DNA of 64,000 nt from Pseudoalteromonas luteoviolacea S2607 (GTDB lineage: Bacteria > Pseudomonadota > Gammaproteobacteria > Enterobacterales > Alteromonadaceae), in contig NZ_AUXV01000034.1 in assembly GCF_001625575.1 (NCBI RefSeq), positions 1-64,000 of the forward strand, written 5' to 3'. Positions 8,457 through 17,739 of the stretch are shown one piece after another. Under the pieces are notes generated by a model that saw only the letters and a program-made list of their open reading frames with translations, searched no databases and was not told the DNA's origin. Position 1 is the stretch's first letter. Every line of letters starts with the position of its first letter. The position numbers and the translations under genes are program-made.

Positions 8457-8659
8457 TGGATTTAGCTAAGTTTAATAAGTTGCGGGCGCGCTCATTCAAT
8501 GACCAAAAATCACTGCTAAAAAAAATTGCAAAAGGGCAAACGGTTTTATGTTCTAAATGCAATCAAGCAATTGCGTTAAATGTCGCGGTAAAGGAAGGTG
8601 AAAAGGCATATGCAAAATGCCAAAAGGGTTGCACTTATATTGAACTGGATGTGGCTTAA
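8456..8659 (+). CDS. Small zinc-ribbon-like protein of unknown function
   Basis: This 67-aa basic protein has a CxxC pair (CSKCN, about residues 32-36) and a second Cys pair CQKGC near residues 55-59. This spacing is compatible with a four-cysteine zinc ribbon. The start ATG overlaps the stop of the upstream small gene (TAATG-type junction). No family is recognised. A 30-bp near-palindrome covers its stop codon. Confidence 0.7.
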   Translation: MDLAKFNKLRARSFNDQKSLLKKIAKGQTVLCSKCNQAIALNVAVKEGEKAYAKCQKGCTYIELDVA

Positions 8660-8680
8660 TCTAACGTTAGGTTAAGCCAC
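8651..8680. repeat. 30-bp near-perfect palindrome over the stop codon
   Basis: The arms GTGGCTTAA and TTAAGCCAC enclose the self-complementary core CTAACGTTAG, with a single mismatched pair. It sits between convergent genes and includes the TAA of the 67-aa gene. There is no T-run on either side, so it is not a standard intrinsic terminator. It may act as an mRNA 3'-end hairpin. Confidence 0.6.
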
Positions 8681-8696
8681 CAATCTCACTGTGGCC

Positions 8697-9278
8697 TTAC
8701 TCTTCATATAGCCCGCTAGCTATAGCGACCTGTTCTACCAGCTCAGCAAAAGCAGGTGCAACTTGTGTCGCAAGTTCATATTGCGCCTTACAAAACACAT
8801 CTAGCTCAATACCCGTTGTTTTGCAGTAAGTTTCAACTTGCTCTTGTTCGAGACTAAAGAACCCCAATAGCTCTGTCGTGCTGATCAGGGCTTCCTTATG
8901 CTCTTCTGAGATTTCAGCTTGAGACAGCGTACTCAGATAGCCTTGACTGCCTCTTAAAAAACCAAGGCTCCATTGATGCATAACAACCCAAGGGGCACTT
9001 TCATCAAAAGGTAGCTCAAATCCACTGTTATAAACTTGCTCGCTGATGTGATGATGCAGCGCTAAAAACGCAAACACCACCTCTTCGGTAACATGTTCAT
9101 CACCACAGGTCACCTCACTCAGCCACTGCTCCGGTTCAACCCCATCGGGACTGCACACGACAGCAAACAAAAAGCCCTGTACGCCCTCTAATGTCATTGC
9201 CTCAATGCCATTACTGCGTGAGCCTAGGTACTCACTTAATAGCACTTGCTGCTCTGGTCTAAAGTCAAACTCCATCAT
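8697..9278 (-). CDS. UPF0149 (YecA/YgfB-like) family protein
   Basis: This 193-aa acidic cytoplasmic protein has the UPF0149 pattern: an early LEGVQGFLFAVVCSPDG segment and a later FLRGSQGYL (helical bundle). It lacks the C-terminal SEC-C zinc motif found on longer YecA proteins. It begins 3 bp after the gspN stop and so is the last gene of the gsp operon. The function is unknown, and co-transcription with secretion genes does not by itself imply a secretion role. Confidence 0.85.
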   Translation of the reverse strand: MMEFDFRPEQQVLLSEYLGSRSNGIEAMTLEGVQGFLFAVVCSPDGVEPEQWLSEVTCGDEHVTEEVVFAFLALHHHISEQVYNSGFELPFDESAPWVVMHQWSLGFLRGSQGYLSTLSQAEISEEHKEALISTTELLGFFSLEQEQVETYCKTTGIELDVFCKAQYELATQVAPAFAELVEQVAIASGLYEE

Positions 9279-9281
9279 CGC

Positions 9282-10040
9282 TTACATGCTCACCGGGTAA
9301 CGGCCTTCTGCATCAGGGCGCCCAAGAAACTTCACAGCATCATGAACTTCTTTAGGTAAAGAGGCATCAGGTTTTATATTGCCTGCAACACGGAACTGCA
9401 TATTTGCGGCAAGCGTTGCATCCGCACGTAAACCCAATAAGTTTTCAGGTTCAACCATAATGGCAACATCACCCGATTTACAGCTAAGTGCGCCACTTAA
9501 GTCACCAATACTAAACCAACCAGACATACCTTTTACTTTGATTTCTGGGCTGCTGATATCACCCTCTAGTGACTCACAATATGGTTCGCCACTATTGTAC
9601 TGAGCTACTTCAAGAATAACTCGGCCGCTTGCATCGACTGGCAAAGGCATATTTACTTGCTTCATTGCTTGTTCAACGCTAAACCGCAACTTAGCCTGAT
9701 TTAGTTCAATGCTGTCGCCAAACAAAGAAATAGCAAAGTTGCTACGACCTGAAATCTCAGATGCGTCACGGGCATTACCAAAATTGACTTTGCCACTTAG
9801 TTGGCCTGACAACAAAGCCAAGCCATTAAGTTCCCACTTAACATTATGTAGTTGTAAATTCTGATAATTTACACCACTAAGTTGCCCTTGCCACAAAGAG
9901 CCAGAGACAGCGCCTAAACGAATATTATTGGGAATTTGAGATTGCACTAGCTGTAGTGCAACCGACGCTGGGATCGTTACCACGGTAAAAACAAGAAAAG
10001 AAAACAAAAAGACTAAGGTAATACTAACTGCATTTTTCAT
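9282..10040 (-). CDS. gspN: Type II secretion system protein GspN
   Basis: GspN is a bitopic inner-membrane component found only in some T2SSs. The 252-aa protein has one N-terminal membrane helix (about 6-28) and a periplasmic domain rich in beta strands (LWQGQLSGVNYQNLQL, WELNGLALLSGQLSG). It lies 2 bp after gspM. Its cysteines (PYCESLEGDI and LSCKSGD) could form a disulfide. Some T2SSs work without it; its presence here completes the C-N set. Confidence 0.93.
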   Translation of the reverse strand: MKNAVSITLVFLFSFLVFTVVTIPASVALQLVQSQIPNNIRLGAVSGSLWQGQLSGVNYQNLQLHNVKWELNGLALLSGQLSGKVNFGNARDASEISGRSNFAISLFGDSIELNQAKLRFSVEQAMKQVNMPLPVDASGRVILEVAQYNSGEPYCESLEGDISSPEIKVKGMSGWFSIGDLSGALSCKSGDVAIMVEPENLLGLRADATLAANMQFRVAGNIKPDASLPKEVHDAVKFLGRPDAEGRYPVSM

Positions 10041-10042
10041 AT

Positions 10043-10519
10043 TTAAATCTCTAACACCAATCGGCTGACGCGAACATATCCTTGCTGCTGCTCTTCACCT
10101 AAGTCTAAATTAGCTACTTTTACACCGTGTTGATTGGTCAATTCATCAATCCAACTAACTAGTTTATTGAATTCCACGTTATCGATATTTATACGCAGTG
10201 TATTGTCCCTTGGCTGCATCTTACTTATCTGAATACCATGTCTACCGCGTGTTCTGTTTACCAACTGAGTTAGGTTGCGATTTCCAGCAACCGCTTTGTT
10301 TCCGCCACTTGCTTTCAATTGTGCAACACTTTTAGAAACCCAAGTATGAAACTCTTTCTGCTTTTGTAAATCTTTTTGGGCATCTTCAACCCCTTTATTC
10401 AAAGGTTTAATTACGCCCATGACCAGTGCAAATATAACAAAAACGACGCCGGCAACAATCAAGAGTTTTTGTTCCTGCTCTTTCAATGATTGCCAATAGT
10501 TAATCATTTGCTGCTTCAT
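10043..10519 (-). CDS. gspM: Type II secretion system protein GspM
   Basis: GspM is a bitopic inner-membrane protein that partners GspL in the T2SS platform. At 158 aa it has a short cytoplasmic N-terminus, one helix at about 17-36 (LLIVAGVVFVIFALVMG), a coiled-coil stretch, and a ferredoxin-like periplasmic domain. The start overlaps the gspL stop by 4 bp, implying translational coupling. Confidence 0.95.
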   Translation of the reverse strand: MKQQMINYWQSLKEQEQKLLIVAGVVFVIFALVMGVIKPLNKGVEDAQKDLQKQKEFHTWVSKSVAQLKASGGNKAVAGNRNLTQLVNRTRGRHGIQISKMQPRDNTLRINIDNVEFNKLVSWIDELTNQHGVKVANLDLGEEQQQGYVRVSRLVLEI

Positions 10520-11724
10520 GCTGCACCTCGAATTCTGATTTCGCCGATAACATAATCACCATCATTGTTAAGTGCACCCTGTTGTACTGTCATGCCACGC
10601 TGTTCTAGGATTGATTTAACCTGGCTAAATACCTGAAACCCTTTGGCTTTAGCGCGTACTCTAAGTTCATTGCGCTTTCTGTCATAACGGAATGTTTCAG
10701 GTGCAAAGTCACTGACTTGACCGTAAATTGCAACGAAATGATTCGTAAGCTCCAAAAAGCCGCTTTGCTCTGTACCAGATAAAGCTGCCAGCTCATTTTG
10801 GATTTGCTTGCGTAAAAGGTGGGGACGTACAACTTTGTTTGGAAATGCCTGTTTGTATACAGTCATCGCTTGTGATTTATATTGATCAGCTTCATTTTGA
10901 AGCATGACCATCTGTGCTGATTTAACAGAAACAAACGCCAGTAAAGCAATACTTGCAGCAATCACACCGGCTTTCCAATCACGCCACCACTGCGGTTGTT
11001 TCTTTTTCGCAGCAAAAGGCCCTTGGCGCAAGTTCAATGGCAAATCATTCAGGCCATTTGCAAAAATGGCGAGTGGCAATTCGTACTCAGCTTCTTTCGC
11101 TTGCAAGCTTTTAGTTGTTGCCAAATCGTGAGCTGGACTGTAGTGCGCTAGCTCAGATTCAGGCGCTAGCATTAAATAGTCAGAGACCCAATCGAGCTCA
11201 ACCCCACTGATATGCCAACCAGCACTTTTAAACAACCACTGGTGCTGCAGCTGAATCGCACTTAAGACATTGTCTTCTGGACTTGGCAGCAACAAGGCAT
11301 CTGGAACAATGACTGAAGGCTCAATATCAAAGTCTCCAAGTACTTCCATCCAATTTGTTAGCCACTGTAAATCACACAGCGCGATATTAATAAAGTGTTT
11401 ATCATCAATAGTTGCAGGATCACCAATGGCAATAAATAGTTCGTCGATATCGCTCGCGACTTGCTCTTCCAGCATAAAAGGAAGAGCACGTTCTAATTTA
11501 CGGCTCCACTTGGTGGGTAGCTCAACTTGCTTTAATTGCACACTAGATGCGGGTAGTAATAATGCAACGCTGCGTGAAGCTGCTTTTTCTGTCAGCTCGC
11601 CAATTAAACCACTATGCTCCAACTCACCACTGGCAATAATCTGAGAATCTGACTCAGACCATATCAACCAATTGACCGGTTCTTGTTGTGACTGACCTAC
11701 CCGGATCAACAATTTTTCTGTCAC
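10516..11724 (-). CDS. gspL: Type II secretion system protein GspL
   Basis: GspL links the cytoplasmic ATPase GspE to the inner-membrane platform. The 402-aa protein has an actin-like cytoplasmic domain (about 1-240), one membrane helix (about 252-272, GVIAASIALLAFVSV), and a periplasmic domain that pairs with GspM. It overlaps gspK upstream and gspM downstream by 4 bp each. Confidence 0.95.
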   Translation of the reverse strand: MTEKLLIRVGQSQQEPVNWLIWSESDSQIIASGELEHSGLIGELTEKAASRSVALLLPASSVQLKQVELPTKWSRKLERALPFMLEEQVASDIDELFIAIGDPATIDDKHFINIALCDLQWLTNWMEVLGDFDIEPSVIVPDALLLPSPEDNVLSAIQLQHQWLFKSAGWHISGVELDWVSDYLMLAPESELAHYSPAHDLATTKSLQAKEAEYELPLAIFANGLNDLPLNLRQGPFAAKKKQPQWWRDWKAGVIAASIALLAFVSVKSAQMVMLQNEADQYKSQAMTVYKQAFPNKVVRPHLLRKQIQNELAALSGTEQSGFLELTNHFVAIYGQVSDFAPETFRYDRKRNELRVRAKAKGFQVFSQVKSILEQRGMTVQQGALNNDGDYVIGEIRIRGAA

Positions 11725-12707
11725 TGAACGCCTCCAAATTTACGTGCCAATACAGTTGCTTTATTTTCTTTTATTTCGAGTATTGAAGTCATTTTAAACA
11801 ACCGCTCATCAAACGAAGCCTTAGCACGCAACTTAAAATAATTACTTGTTATTGTGAATATTTTCTCAGCATCTTTGACATCCTGAGCACCTTGATTCTT
11901 CGCTTCGGTAATAAAGTCTTGCAGGTTATCAAACCCTTCTTCTGGACGGGCGGCAATCACCGCTTCCGCACCAGATAACTCCAACCCTTCGACAAGCGCA
12001 CTAATTAACAGCGCCTGCTCAGGCAAAACTGTATTGACGTTAATCGACAATTCAGTGTTGCCAGGGATCACACATACGTATGGTAAGAGTTTTTCCATTA
12101 CCAAAGGATTAAATCCCTTTATGACTCGAAGTTCACTCTCCGACGCCATTAAATTATTCGCGGTCATGTAAGGCATTTGTCGTGACATGTATTCATCTTC
12201 TTCCGCACCTGAGCGAAACGTAATGCTGTCTTCATCTAGCCAATCATACACGCTGTCTGCCATCGCTTCTTCACTTTCTTGTGACGGCAAATCCTCAATA
12301 TTTTTCAATAGCTCAAGCAAGGCTCTATGCGCTGGATTTGTCGCAGTGGAGCTGCCCTTCGCCTGTTGATCCTTTGGCGCTCTGAGCGCATTCAAATTCA
12401 AGCAAGCTTGTAAGTCCGTTACTTTACCACTTAAAGTGCCATGATCTACTGGATATGGTACTTCATCAATCGCCCATGGTTGACCAAGGTGTACTTTATC
12501 AGGGTCGTCCTTACGACTTTCCAACAATACTTTCTTGACTAACTCCTCAGCACCATAGCTGTACCACTTTGCCTGCTGATGGGTCTGGATATTAGCGGCC
12601 TTCTGTACTTGCACCATTAAAGACGAGGACATTTCCGCAGCTAAACTGGCAGCAAGTGCAACAATAAACAATACAATAATTAACGCAGCGCCTTGTTGAT
12701 TCCTCAT
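11721..12707 (-). CDS. gspK: Type II secretion minor pseudopilin GspK
   Basis: GspK is the large minor pseudopilin that caps the pseudopilus tip with GspI and GspJ. The leader MRNQQG is followed directly by AALIIVLFIVALAASLAAE, so cleavage falls after Gly6 and there is no Glu5, as is usual for GspK. The 328-aa length is normal. The C-terminal part contains the helix-hairpin-helix-like repeats seen in the family. It overlaps gspJ and gspL by 4 bp. Confidence 0.95.
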   Translation of the reverse strand: MRNQQGAALIIVLFIVALAASLAAEMSSSLMVQVQKAANIQTHQQAKWYSYGAEELVKKVLLESRKDDPDKVHLGQPWAIDEVPYPVDHGTLSGKVTDLQACLNLNALRAPKDQQAKGSSTATNPAHRALLELLKNIEDLPSQESEEAMADSVYDWLDEDSITFRSGAEEDEYMSRQMPYMTANNLMASESELRVIKGFNPLVMEKLLPYVCVIPGNTELSINVNTVLPEQALLISALVEGLELSGAEAVIAARPEEGFDNLQDFITEAKNQGAQDVKDAEKIFTITSNYFKLRAKASFDERLFKMTSILEIKENKATVLARKFGGVQ

Positions 12708-13471
12708 GGTCTACCACCTCGCTGGCTGTTATTACCATTCCTGTTATTGCCATTTCTGTTATCGTTATTACCGTTTAGGCCATCGCTTGCGCTATCGAGT
12801 CCATTGTCACCGGGACTGTTTCTGCCACCACTTTGTCCCGTTTTAGCTTGCTCGACTTTGCCATCGCCTGGTGTCAAAAAAATGCGTCTCATAGGCTCAG
12901 AGTCTTCACGCTGAATGGTCACGGCAACAGCTAAAGGAAGCGCTTTAATTTGCCAGTTGTCTTGCCATTTTTGTTTGTCGTCAAGAAACTCAAATTTCAA
13001 TTCTTCGACGTTCTCAAGTAAAACTTGTGCCCTTGGCTCTGAACCATCTAATTCATCGACATAAACGCGATAAACACGCTCAAGGTTATCGTCTTTTACT
13101 CGATAGCCCACGGCTTGTAACTCTGAGCGAGGTAATAAGCTCACAGGGTTGGTCCAACCATCCCGGATAAAAGCAATGCCGTCATATTGACTTTCTAGTG
13201 AGTATCGACCGTGAATAATGTACGTTGGGCTGAAATCGCCCGCCTCATTGCGTACTTCACGTTTGGTCATTTGGTTAAAATCTTGGTCCATCAAACGAAA
13301 AGTCGTTTGCAACCCTTCAAGCTCTGCGATTGTCTCATCAGATGCTTCTTTTGCTTTGATTGATGTATCCAAAATCTGGTGAGACGCAGTCACTATAAAG
13401 GCTAGAATCACCAGTGCGACCATCACTTCTATCAGTGTAAAACCTGTCTGAGAACGCTTGCCCTTGAACAT
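12704..13471 (-). CDS. gspJ: Type II secretion minor pseudopilin GspJ
   Basis: The prepilin leader GKRSQTG|FTLIEVMVALVIL (cleavage after Gly, Glu5 present) identifies a minor pseudopilin. Its order between gspI and gspK makes it GspJ. The globular domain runs to about residue 210. Then an unusual low-complexity tail of about 45 residues rich in Asn/Gly/Arg ends the 255-aa protein, longer than the usual ~200 aa. The tail includes short NGNN-type repeats encoded at about 12707-12840. Confidence 0.95.
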   Translation of the reverse strand: MFKGKRSQTGFTLIEVMVALVILAFIVTASHQILDTSIKAKEASDETIAELEGLQTTFRLMDQDFNQMTKREVRNEAGDFSPTYIIHGRYSLESQYDGIAFIRDGWTNPVSLLPRSELQAVGYRVKDDNLERVYRVYVDELDGSEPRAQVLLENVEELKFEFLDDKQKWQDNWQIKALPLAVAVTIQREDSEPMRRIFLTPGDGKVEQAKTGQSGGRNSPGDNGLDSASDGLNGNNDNRNGNNRNGNNSQRGGRP

Positions 13472-13860
13472 TACTTTTTGCCCTTATGCAGAAAAGTAGT
13501 CAAGTCGTAAATAGAGTGCTCTCTGCGTTCATCTTCAAACACTTCAATGGTTAACTTAACGAACTGAGGATCTTCCGTTTTTTCGACTTGCTGGCTCCAA
13601 TACCAAGTATGGCCTGCAAACTCCTCATCACCCTTGTCGGTATTTTTACCGCTCCATTTACCATCACTGGCTTTAGCTCGAGCCATAACCATTTGGTTTT
13701 CCGCAACCCAAGCCGCATAGGTCTGTTGCTCAATCGTGCTCATATGGTTGATATGTGCACCCGTTGCTTGTAAAGCAGCGATACCTGCTACGGCGCAGAT
13801 CCCCATAGCGACCATCACCTCGAGTAAGGTAAATCCAGCTTGCCTTGATGTGCGCATCAT
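13471..13860 (-). CDS. gspI: Type II secretion minor pseudopilin GspI
   Basis: GspI nucleates the pseudopilus tip with GspJ and GspK. The leader RQAG|FTLLEVMVAMGICAVAG is followed by a small globular domain; 129 aa is typical. Its stop and the gspJ start share one base (TAATG-type coupling), and its start overlaps gspH by 4 bp. Confidence 0.95.
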   Translation of the reverse strand: MMRTSRQAGFTLLEVMVAMGICAVAGIAALQATGAHINHMSTIEQQTYAAWVAENQMVMARAKASDGKWSGKNTDKGDEEFAGHTWYWSQQVEKTEDPQFVKLTIEVFEDERREHSIYDLTTFLHKGKK

Positions 13861-14453
13861 TCAGGTTCCTGCCTTAGTTTCACCGGAGCCATAAACTCTC
13901 CCTCAATAAAATAGACGGGTTCAGGCTCCTCAGTAAGCTCTAGCGATATTTGAAAGGCGCTCACTTCACCAGAAGATAAGATGAGTACTTGTGGGATCTT
14001 CTTTTTTTTCAGCTCTAGCAAATTGTCTTCTTCACCAGAGCCCATAATTTCTTGCCAGTTGGATTGCTCTAGCAAATTATCTTGAGACCAAGAAAGATCG
14101 TCTAAATTCAGCTCGACTTTATACTCTTTTGGGTACTCAATCGGCTTATAAAGCTCTTCGGCTTCGAAAGTAGTCCATTGCTCACCGTCGAAGACCAAAA
14201 ACTCTATCGTTTGTTTATCTAGATGAAGACCCAACTCAACCTGATTCAATACCGCAAACTCAGATGCTAAATTAATAATGCCATGTAATTTAAGCGCTTC
14301 TTTTTCTAGCAGCTGCTCATCACTCTCACCCACCGTGAATGTTACAAGTTGGATGGAAAATCCGATTATCAGAATAACAACCAAGATCTCAAGCAGGCTG
14401 AACCCGCGAGATCTTGATGTATTAATGGCTGGCGTCTTCACTGATAACTGCAT
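13857..14453 (-). CDS. gspH: Type II secretion minor pseudopilin GspH
   Basis: The prepilin leader SRG|FSLLEILVVILIIGF marks a pseudopilin, and its place right after gspG identifies GspH, the minor pseudopilin linking the tip complex to the GspG shaft. The 198-aa protein is acidic after the helix. It shares one base with gspG and 4 bp with gspI. Confidence 0.93.
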   Translation of the reverse strand: MQLSVKTPAINTSRSRGFSLLEILVVILIIGFSIQLVTFTVGESDEQLLEKEALKLHGIINLASEFAVLNQVELGLHLDKQTIEFLVFDGEQWTTFEAEELYKPIEYPKEYKVELNLDDLSWSQDNLLEQSNWQEIMGSGEEDNLLELKKKKIPQVLILSSGEVSAFQISLELTEEPEPVYFIEGEFMAPVKLRQEPE

Positions 14454-14878
14454 TAGCGGTCTTCTTCGTCTCTCCAGTTACCGATGTCATCTTCGGTACC
14501 TACTTCACCATCAGGGCCCATTGAGAAAATATCAATTTTACCAATTTCTCCCGGGCTCACTAGCTGGTATGGGTTATCCCAAGGATCTAGTGGTAATTTA
14601 TCCAAAAAGCCGCCATCAGGAAAACGTTTTGGTACCGGGTCAATCGTGGTTTTTTCTACAAGCGCTTCCAAGCCTTGCTCTGTCGTTGGGTAACGCTTAT
14701 TTTGCAACTTGTAAATCTTCATGGCACTTTCAATCTGCGTGATATCAAGATTTGCTTTATCAATTGCGGCTTGTTCTTGGTTACCCATAATGTTTGGTGC
14801 CACGATAGACATGATCATACCGATAATCACCAGTACTACCATTACCTCTAGTAATGAAAAACCGGATTGTTTCTTCAC
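14453..14878 (-). CDS. gspG: Type II secretion major pseudopilin GspG
   Basis: GspG builds the pseudopilus shaft. The leader MKKQSG|FSLLEVMVVLVIIGM and the conserved C-terminal region PWDNPYQLVSPGEIGKID with GPDGEVGTEDDIGNW (the calcium-binding loop) are clear. At 141 aa it is normal. A 78-bp gap separates it from gspF, the largest gap inside the operon, where an internal promoter or processing site could lie. Confidence 0.97.
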   Translation of the reverse strand: MKKQSGFSLLEVMVVLVIIGMIMSIVAPNIMGNQEQAAIDKANLDITQIESAMKIYKLQNKRYPTTEQGLEALVEKTTIDPVPKRFPDGGFLDKLPLDPWDNPYQLVSPGEIGKIDIFSMGPDGEVGTEDDIGNWRDEEDR

Positions 14879-14956
14879 AATTTATACCTCTATGCTGTTT
14901 GCACTGCACCGCGCTGTTTGCTTGGTGTTACATGCGTTTATCTTTAAATTATTGGA

Positions 14957-16183
14957 CTACAGGCCAATCGCTTTGTTCATCGCCATAATAGGCTGAAGAA
15001 TCGCCATTACGATGAACAATACAATAAGTGCCATACTGGCAATCATTGCTGGCTCTAGCAGTTTTAGTGAAACGTTAACCATACTTTCGAATTCCCTGTC
15101 TTGGTTATTGGCGGCTCTTTCAAGCATTTGTTCCAGTTCACCTGACTTTTCACCACTGGCAATCATGTGCAGCATCATGGGTGGGAATAGCTTGGTTTGA
15201 TGTAATGCGGCTTTGAGGCTTGCACCTTCACTCACATGAGTAGCAGCTTCAGCTACTGCCGCTTTTATTTTCTCATTTTCAAGTACCTGCCCAGAGATTT
15301 TCATTCCCTCTAATAGCGGCACTGCACTTGAAGACAAAATACTTAATGTTCTAGCAAATCTTGCCGTATTGATACCACGACTGATTTTACCAACTCCCGG
15401 CATTTGCAATAGTTTTGTGTCATACCAAAAGCGTGCTTTAGGGCGCTTTAACGTTTGCTGAATAGCAACAATTGCCCCACCTAAAGCCACCGTCGCCTGC
15501 ATCCAATAATCTTGTACAAAGTTACTGGCAGCCAATACCCATTCGGTCGTCCAGGGCAAAACCTGATTAGACTTTTCGAAGGTTTTTAGTATTTCAGGTA
15601 CTACTGTACCCAGCAAAACAGCCACAATGGCAATTGCAAAAACAACCAAAATCGTTGGATAAACCATCGCCTGTGTAATCTGACTGCGCATATGTTGGCG
15701 TTGCTCTGTGTAATCGGCGAGACGATTAAGAACTTCGTCCAAGTGCCCTGACTTTTCACCTGCGGCAACCATTGAGCGATACAAGTTGTCAAATACATGA
15801 GGGAATTCGGACATGCCATCAGCCAAGGTATAACCCTCAACAACTTTTGAACGCACGGCCATTAACATTCGTTTCAAACGTGGTTTTTCACACTGTTCAG
15901 CGACGGCCATCACCGCGGCTTCTACAGGTAAAGAAGACTGTATTAATGTGGCTAACTGTCTGGTAATAAGTGCAATGTCACTGACCGAGGGCTTATAACC
16001 CCTTGATAGACTAAAGCCTCCACTGGCCTGAGATTTTTCTTTCTCAGCAGCAGGCTCTACATCCAATGGCATCATCGCTTTTTCACGGAGCATCTGTCTA
16101 ACTTGCTTGGCCGTGTCCGCCTCCAGAATTCCTTTCTTTTCCTTACCCTTCGCGTCTAAGGCGCGATACTCAAATGCAGCCAT
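14957..16183 (-). CDS. gspF: Type II secretion inner-membrane platform protein GspF
   Basis: This polytopic core of the inner-membrane platform contacts GspE and pseudopilins. The 408-aa protein has two repeated cytoplasmic helical domains (each with a GEKSG(H/E)L signature) and three membrane helices (about 170-190, 220-240 and 375-400). Its start shares a base with the gspE stop. Confidence 0.97.
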   Translation of the reverse strand: MAAFEYRALDAKGKEKKGILEADTAKQVRQMLREKAMMPLDVEPAAEKEKSQASGGFSLSRGYKPSVSDIALITRQLATLIQSSLPVEAAVMAVAEQCEKPRLKRMLMAVRSKVVEGYTLADGMSEFPHVFDNLYRSMVAAGEKSGHLDEVLNRLADYTEQRQHMRSQITQAMVYPTILVVFAIAIVAVLLGTVVPEILKTFEKSNQVLPWTTEWVLAASNFVQDYWMQATVALGGAIVAIQQTLKRPKARFWYDTKLLQMPGVGKISRGINTARFARTLSILSSSAVPLLEGMKISGQVLENEKIKAAVAEAATHVSEGASLKAALHQTKLFPPMMLHMIASGEKSGELEQMLERAANNQDREFESMVNVSLKLLEPAMIASMALIVLFIVMAILQPIMAMNKAIGL

Positions 16184-17739
16184 TATCCTTCCTCACGCGT
16201 AACTCGCATGACTTCCTCAAGTGTTGTTTGCCCGTCTAATACACGTGCAATACCATCTTGGCGGATACTTGGGCTATGTTTGCGAATATACTTTTCAACC
16301 GCCTGCTCACCCTTACCATTGTGGATAAGCTCACGAATGTGCTCGTCAACCACTAATAACTCGTGGATACCAGTCCGGCCTTTGTAGCCATTGAAGTTAC
16401 ACTCTTCACAACCCACCGCGCGGAAAATGGTGGTTTTGGAACCTTTATCAACACCTAGCAGTTCACACTCACGCTCATCAGCTAGATGAGGTTCTTTACA
16501 ACTAGGGCACAATGTACGTACTAGTCGCTGTGATAACACCCCAAGTAAAGATGAAGACAATAGGAAAGGCTCAACCCCCATATCTTCCATACGGGTAATC
16601 GCACCAGATGCAGTATTAGTGTGCAGTGTCGACATTACCAAGTGACCGGTGAGTGAAGCCTGTACAGCAATCTGACCCGTTTCTAAGTCTCGGATCTCAC
16701 CAACCATTACCACATCAGGGTCTTGACGTAAGATAGCACGCAGACCCCTTGCAAAAGTCATATCAACCTTTGGGTTAACCTGTGTTTGACCAATGCCTGG
16801 GATTTCATATTCTATTGGATCTTCCACCGTAAGAATATTACGGTCTTTGGAATTAATCTGGGTCATCCCCGCATACAAAGTGGTACTTTTACCGGAACCT
16901 GTCGGTCCAGTTACCAAGATAATACCGTGCGGCTTTGCAATAATTTCCGAAAATAAATCTCGGTTGCGCTCTGTCATACCGAGATCTTCTAGGTTCAAGC
17001 GAGCGTTGTTTTTATCTAGCAAACGTAATACAACGCGCTCACCAAAGCTTGATGGCATTGTCGATACACGTACATCAACGGCACGACCTGCGATCCTCAA
17101 GCTAATACGACCGTCTTGCGGTACGCGTTTTTCGGCAATATCTAGCTTCGCCATTACCTTAATACGAGATACCAATAACGATGATAATTTACGATTAGGC
17201 TGTAGTACCTCTTTCAAGACACCATCAACCCTGAAGCGAATTACCAACTGTGTTTCAAACGTTTCAATGTGAATATCCGAAGCACCTTCTTTGATTGCTT
17301 CACTCAACATCGCGTTGATCAGTTTAATGATAGGTGCATCATCGTCTGCGGCAAGCAGGTCTTCTGTTTGTGGCATTTCTTCAGCCAACGAAAACAGATC
17401 CACCTCGTTACCAATATCTTCCATCATTTGCTGTGTTTCTGAGCTGTCTCGTTGATACGAAGCTTCTAACAGCAGTTCGAACTTTTCTTCATCGATGACT
17501 TCGATATTAAAGCCCGAACCCGCAACACGGCGAACTTCCAGTAATGCTTCGAGAGAAACATCCCCTTTATGGAATACTTTTAACCCCTTAGGGTCATCGC
17601 TTAGTAGCACCCCTTCGCGGCGAGCGAAAGAGAAAGGTAGCCTAAGCTGTGCCTGCTCATCATTGAGCGCTTCATCGGCAGCGGCTGTCACTTCACTTTC
17701 GACTGGTGCCTCTACAACACTCAAGCTGGCATCAGTCAT
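16183..17739 (-). CDS. gspE: Type II secretion ATPase GspE
   Basis: GspE is the cytoplasmic hexameric ATPase that powers pseudopilus assembly. Seen: the Walker [11 protein letters not shown], Asp box and His box regions, Walker B-like [12 protein letters not shown], and a four-cysteine zinc module (CPSCK...CEECN). The frame is open to 17832, but the start at 17739 ([12 protein letters not shown]) overlaps gspD by 8 bp and gives 518 aa, the usual length. The longer version would read deep into gspD. Confidence 0.97.
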   Translation of the reverse strand: MTDASLSVVEAPVESEVTAAADEALNDEQAQLRLPFSFARREGVLLSDDPKGLKVFHKGDVSLEALLEVRRVAGSGFNIEVIDEEKFELLLEASYQRDSSETQQMMEDIGNEVDLFSLAEEMPQTEDLLAADDDAPIIKLINAMLSEAIKEGASDIHIETFETQLVIRFRVDGVLKEVLQPNRKLSSLLVSRIKVMAKLDIAEKRVPQDGRISLRIAGRAVDVRVSTMPSSFGERVVLRLLDKNNARLNLEDLGMTERNRDLFSEIIAKPHGIILVTGPTGSGKSTTLYAGMTQINSKDRNILTVEDPIEYEIPGIGQTQVNPKVDMTFARGLRAILRQDPDVVMVGEIRDLETGQIAVQASLTGHLVMSTLHTNTASGAITRMEDMGVEPFLLSSSLLGVLSQRLVRTLCPSCKEPHLADERECELLGVDKGSKTTIFRAVGCEECNFNGYKGRTGIHELLVVDEHIRELIHNGKGEQAVEKYIRKHSPSIRQDGIARVLDGQTTLEEVMRVTREEG

